Assembly: GCA_002943765.1 (NCBI GenBank)
Contig: PQWQ01000005.1
Coordinates: 682,001 to 746,000 of the forward strand
Origin: Psoroptes ovis
Lineage: Eukaryota; Arthropoda; Arachnida; Sarcoptiformes; Psoroptidae
Reading direction: 5' to 3'
Length of the DNA: 64,000 nt
Shown one piece after another: positions 60,490-64,000 of this stretch. Position 1 is the first letter of the stretch. Every line of letters begins with the position of its first letter. A program made the translations under genes and the position numbers. The notes under the pieces are model-generated. The model was not told the DNA's origin. It did no database searches and was given only the letters and a program-made list of their open reading frames with translations.

Positions 60490-60705
60490 TATCATTTCAA
60501 CAGAAATTTCGAAAATTATTGAATTGAATTGATTACACAGCCAAACAAAAAAAAAAAAAAACGAAAAACAAAACATGTTTGAAATATTAATCTTATTTCG
60601 ATGAAAATCTTTGAAGACATTTTGAAATAATGATAATAATAATAACAATAACAACAGCAAAAAAAGTAAGTAGCAAAGTGATTATAACGCCCAGATTATT
60701 ACTAA

Positions 60706-60791
60706 TTAGGTTGTCCGAAAAATTCAATACGCTTAATCAACAATAGTGTTGCTGATTAAAATCGGTCAAAACTTTTCGGACAACAATCTAA
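60706..60791 (-). mobile_element. mariner-type miniature element, subfamily 1, reversed
   Basis: TTAGGTTGTCCGAAAAATTC and CTTTTCGGACAACAATCTAA; inserted AAC triplet at the right. Confidence 0.8.
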
Positions 60792-61184
60792 TATTATTTT
60801 TCAAATGCTAATTATCAATATGCTAAAATATAATGCAGAAAAATTGAAAACAAAAAATTGAAAATCTTAAAATGTCATCACTTTTTTTTGTGTTAGATGA
60901 AAAATAATGGAAAAAAAGATATGTGTGATAATGTATTGTGATTAACATACACATAGACACCATAAAAATTGAAAAGAAAATTGTTCAATTATCGTTAATA
61001 TCATTGTGTAATTATTTGAATTGTTTTAATCAAAATCATTCCGTTTGAATGAAATGATTAATTATCGCTTGAAAGAAAGAAATTGATAAATTTTTTTTAT
61101 ATCAGAAATAAATGAAAATCAAGAATTATTGTATTGTTATGATCTCTCAAATCAACCACCAAAAAGACAAAACAAAAAAAAATC

Positions 61185-61266
61185 ACCTGGTCGTCCGAAA
61201 AGTTTTGGCCGATTTTCAATGAGCAACTTTATTTACAAAGCCGAATGAACTTTACGGACAATCTAA
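61185..61266 (+). mobile_element. mariner-type miniature element, subfamily 1
   Basis: CTGGTCGTCCGAAAAG and CTTTACGGACAATCTAA; centre GAGCAACTTTATTTACAAAG. Confidence 0.75.
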
Positions 61267-61479
61267 TATTAATAATTATACTTTTATAATGTAAAAATAA
61301 TTATTATCATCATTTTTTGGATGATAATAATTATTTACGTAGGCTGTTAAAATATTACAATGATTTAAATTGTTTTTACAAACATCAAATCACTTATATC
61401 GCGAATAATAATAATAACATCCTGGATTCAAAGGCAGGAATTAATTATGAATGATGAAAATTAACCGAAGAAAAATCCA

Positions 61480-61562
61480 TTAGGCTGTCCGAAAAGTTTA
61501 TTCGGCCTCATCACCGATAGAGTTGCTGATGAAAATCGGCCGCGACTTTCCGAACAGCCTAA
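61480..61562 (-). mobile_element. mariner-type miniature element, subfamily 1, reversed
   Basis: TTAGGCTGTCCGAAAAG and CTTTCCGAACAGCCTAA; TTCGGCCTCATCACCGATAG arm first. Confidence 0.8.
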
Positions 61563-61870
61563 TATATTTATAAAATGTGAATGAAAAAAAAATACTATAA
61601 ATGATTATCATAATCTATTAATATTGTACACATATATTTAAAATAAAAAAATATTAAATCGATCATCATCATCATCATCATATTATTATTATACACATAG
61701 GATATTATTATTATCGTCATCATTATTATTGTTTTTATGAATATTTACCCAAAGAAGAAGACGAAAAAAAAATATTATCAAGTGAAACTTGTGTCAAATT
61801 TCCGCGCTTCATTTAACTATAATTGTGAATCATTTTTTTGTGTTTTTGTTTCATTTATCCATTTATTCAT

Positions 61871-61952
61871 TTAGGTTGTCCTAAAAGTTTTTGCCGATTA
61901 CATCCTTGAGGAATTATATGAGAAAATCGGCAAGAACTTTTCGGACAACCTA
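61871..61952 (+). mobile_element. mariner-type miniature element, subfamily 2
   Basis: TTAGGTTGTCCTAAAAG and CTTTTCGGACAACCTAA; TTGCCGATTA pairs with AATCGGCAAG. Confidence 0.85.
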
Positions 61953-62364
61953 ATATATTGTGTATACTTGTTAAGATAAAAATTATTATTATTCAATGAT
62001 TATCCATCATCATAGTAATCATCATTAAAATCATCAAACCATAATCAACAAATGTCATTTTCTAAAATCACATGGCAAATTCACTCATTATATTTGTAGA
62101 TCATAATGACACATGTTGAAAAAAGGATTGAAAACGTATTGATCAAAAAATGATTGAATAACTCAACTAACAACTAACTGATTGAGCAACAGCCGACTGA
62201 TGACAATCAACTGTCATAAATCAATAATGAATCAATCGTGTATAAAGTAAAGTAATAACATTAAATCATTATTATCGTTGAACCATTTGAAAATAATAAG
62301 TGAAATCAACAACAGTGAAAAAGTGAAAATATAATATTTCATAATGAAATAATGCTGTTCTACA

Positions 62365-62446
62365 TCAGGTTGTCCGAAAAGTTTTTACCGATTTACTAAT
62401 GTTGAAAAACATCTGAAAATCGGTAAAAACTTTTCGGACAACCTGT
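62365..62446 (+). mobile_element. mariner-type miniature element, subfamily 2
   Basis: TCAGGTTGTCCGAAAAG and CTTTTCGGACAACCTG; TTTACCGATT pairs with AATCGGTAAA. Confidence 0.85.
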
Positions 62447-62518
62447 TATATTCAAACAAATAATTGAATTTTCTTTTTGGTTAAATTTTATTTAACCAAT
62501 GTTTACATTCATCTGTTC

Positions 62519-62550
62519 ATTCATTCATTCATTCATTCATTCATTCATTT
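62519..62550. repeat. (ATTC)n microsatellite
   Basis: About eight ATTC units in a row. The same tetranucleotide is common elsewhere in the window in shorter runs. Confidence 0.85.
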
Positions 62551-62932
62551 ATCTGCTTGTTTCAGAAAGTGAATTCAATCAGTTCAATTTACCTGTGTTC
62601 AATATGATTGTTTTGAACCTATTTTTTTTTTTTTTAAACCTACATGCACACTGAACAACAACATCATTTGATGCCATTGTTTTCATGTAATCTGATCTAT
62701 TATCATCATTTATACTGATGAAAAAATGAATGAAAATCATCAAGATGAAAGATTAACAAAATGGTTTTCCATTATTATTATAAAAATAGAAAACTATCTC
62801 TGAACGAAAATAAATCATTTATTTTGATTATCAAAAATATGAAAATCAATCAGCATCAACACAAATCTATGAATGGTCAAGGTTTTTTCTACATTTGTGT
62901 TCATTGAAACATATTGAAAAGCTTTAATGTAT

Positions 62933-63016
62933 TCAGGTTGTCCGAAAAGTTTTGACCGATTTTCATGAGCAAACTCTATCGGTGATTAAACCGAATGAAC
63001 TTTTCGGACAACCATA
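62933..63016 (+). mobile_element. mariner-type miniature element, subfamily 1
   Basis: TCAGGTTGTCCGAAAAG and CTTTTCGGACAACC; centre GAGCAAACTCTATCGGTGAT. Confidence 0.8.
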
Positions 63017-63150
63017 ATATTTATTTATTTATTCATTAGATAATTGTGTGATCATTTAATAATCAATGAATAATAATGATAATAAATAATAAGTAAATCA
63101 TCGTGATCGATCGATTGATCGAAATAGAGGTAAGGTTTGGTCAAATAATA

Positions 63151-63231
63151 TTAGGTTGTCCGATAAATTCTTGCCTATTTTTTAATAATTCTCTACAATA
63201 TAATCGGCAAAAACTTTTCGGACAATCTAAT
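63151..63231 (+). mobile_element. mariner-type miniature element, subfamily 2
   Basis: TTAGGTTGTCCGATAAATTC and CTTTTCGGACAATCTAA; centre ACAATATAATCGGC. Confidence 0.85.
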
Positions 63232-63360
63232 AGTTTGACAACAAATAAATATTCAAATTGAAATTTTTATTTTATTTCATTTTCATTTTCATTTTGAAAG
63301 CGAAATTCATGTTTTCAATATTTCAAAAATAGTGATGATGATGATTAAATTCATTTAGAT

Positions 63361-63376
63361 GGGCGCGCGCGCGCCC
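63361..63376. repeat. 16-bp all-GC palindrome (GGGC, alternating CG, GCCC)
   Basis: GGGCGCGCGCGCGCCC is a perfect dyad of alternating purine and pyrimidine over its core, the class of sequence prone to Z-DNA. It is the longest GC-only run noticed in the window. Confidence 0.8.
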
Positions 63377-63420
63377 TAATCTCATATGATTGTACAGTCA
63401 CAGCACAGCATGCAAAATAA

Positions 63421-63503
63421 TTAGATTGTCCGAAAAGTTCATTCGGCTTAATCAATCAAGAATTGTTCATGGAAATCGGCGAAAACTTTCCGGACAACTG
63501 AAT
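63421..63503 (-). mobile_element. mariner-type miniature element, subfamily 1, reversed
   Basis: TTAGATTGTCCGAAAAG and CTTTCCGGACAACTGAA; the TTCGGCTTAATCAATC arm is first. Confidence 0.8.
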
Positions 63504-63712
63504 ACTTTTACTCTTTTTTTTTTTAATATTTTCATAATTCAAAATATATTAAATATTCCCACCACCACCACCAAAACAGAAAATGAACGAAAATTTAATG
63601 CGCCTACACATTGGCTAGCAAAAAGCAAAAGCGAAAATCCTTTCTCTTTTCATAAATTTCAATCGAATGAAAATAAAAATGAATACTTGATCCATTTCAG
63701 AACAAAGTTATT

Positions 63713-63797
63713 ATTAGTCTGTCCTTAAAGTTTTGACCGATTTTTGTGAGCAACTCTATTTAAGAAGCCGAATGAACTTTTCGGACAACCCACCTAA
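63713..63797 (+). mobile_element. mariner-type miniature element, subfamily 1
   Basis: TTAGTCTGTCCTTAAAG and CTTTTCGGACAACCCACCTAA; the right end has four extra bases (CCAC region). Confidence 0.75.
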
Positions 63798-64000
63798 TAC
63801 AATGAAATGAATGAAAATTCAAAGAGAACATGGAAAAAGTAAAAATTTAAAAAAAATGAAAATGATAATGTTCCATACACATTCATTCATTCATTCAGTC
63901 ATTTATTCATTGTGAAATGCCCACAAACAACACACACGTTTAATTTCCAAAATTTTTTTTTTGCATGTGAAAATTCAATTCATTTTGTCTATGCTGTGTA

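Larger units (their letters stand above)
54847..64000. other. gene-free stretch full of miniature elements, perhaps the first intron of the G-beta gene
   Basis: Seventeen mariner-type miniature elements and one member of the second family lie in 9.2 kb, along with (CA)n and (ATTC)n microsatellites. Between them is AT-rich simple DNA. No exon on either strand could be supported, including none for the missing G-beta N-terminus. Confidence 0.5.

Overview
The window looks like nuclear DNA of an arthropod, most probably an astigmatid (dust-mite-like) mite. It is very AT-rich. Most introns inside conserved genes are short (about 60-70 bp) with GTAAGT-type donors, and many proteins carry long Asn, Asp, Gln, His and Ser runs. 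The conserved genes are animal genes: beta-tubulin, GPHR, VAP, G-beta, mitochondrial EF-G1, mitoribosomal S18B, an ASEF/collybistin-type RhoGEF and a PNRC-like protein. The species call is inference; no sequence search was possible.

Layout. 1-8.9 kb (+): the 3' part of a large Ig/FN3 single-pass membrane receptor, probably sidestep-like, with mariner-type miniature elements in its introns. 8.9-13.8 kb: no convincing gene; a GC-rich hairpin, a CG palindrome and three miniature elements. 13.8-15.0 kb (-): an unidentified four-pass membrane protein. 16.1-17.1 kb (+): a secreted cysteine-rich protein, followed directly by a satellite of 44-bp units arranged as 88-bp dimers. 19.8-21.0 kb (-): a PNRC-family RNA-decay adaptor candidate. 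23.0-26.4 kb: a head-to-head pair of mitochondrial translation genes (mRpS18B on -, mEF-G1 on +) sharing a 167-bp gap. 29.6-34.1 kb (+): the SH3-DH-PH RhoGEF. 35.0-36.5 kb (-): beta-tubulin. 36.5-50.9 kb: gene-poor and packed with miniature elements; one weak exon candidate near 48.2 kb. 50.9-54.8 kb: GPHR (+), VAP (+) and G-beta (-, 5' part missing), tightly packed. 54.8-64 kb: gene-free, full of miniature elements, possibly the large first intron of the G-beta gene.

The most striking structure is about 40 copies of palindromic elements of roughly 80 bp. Their ends (TTAGGTTGTCC...) and TA targets resemble mariner transposons. They fall into three subfamilies and are absent from the gene-dense 13.7-39.2 kb block. 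A second, unrelated palindromic family (TACAGGGTTT...) has four copies. No tRNA, rRNA, CRISPR array or autonomous transposase was seen.
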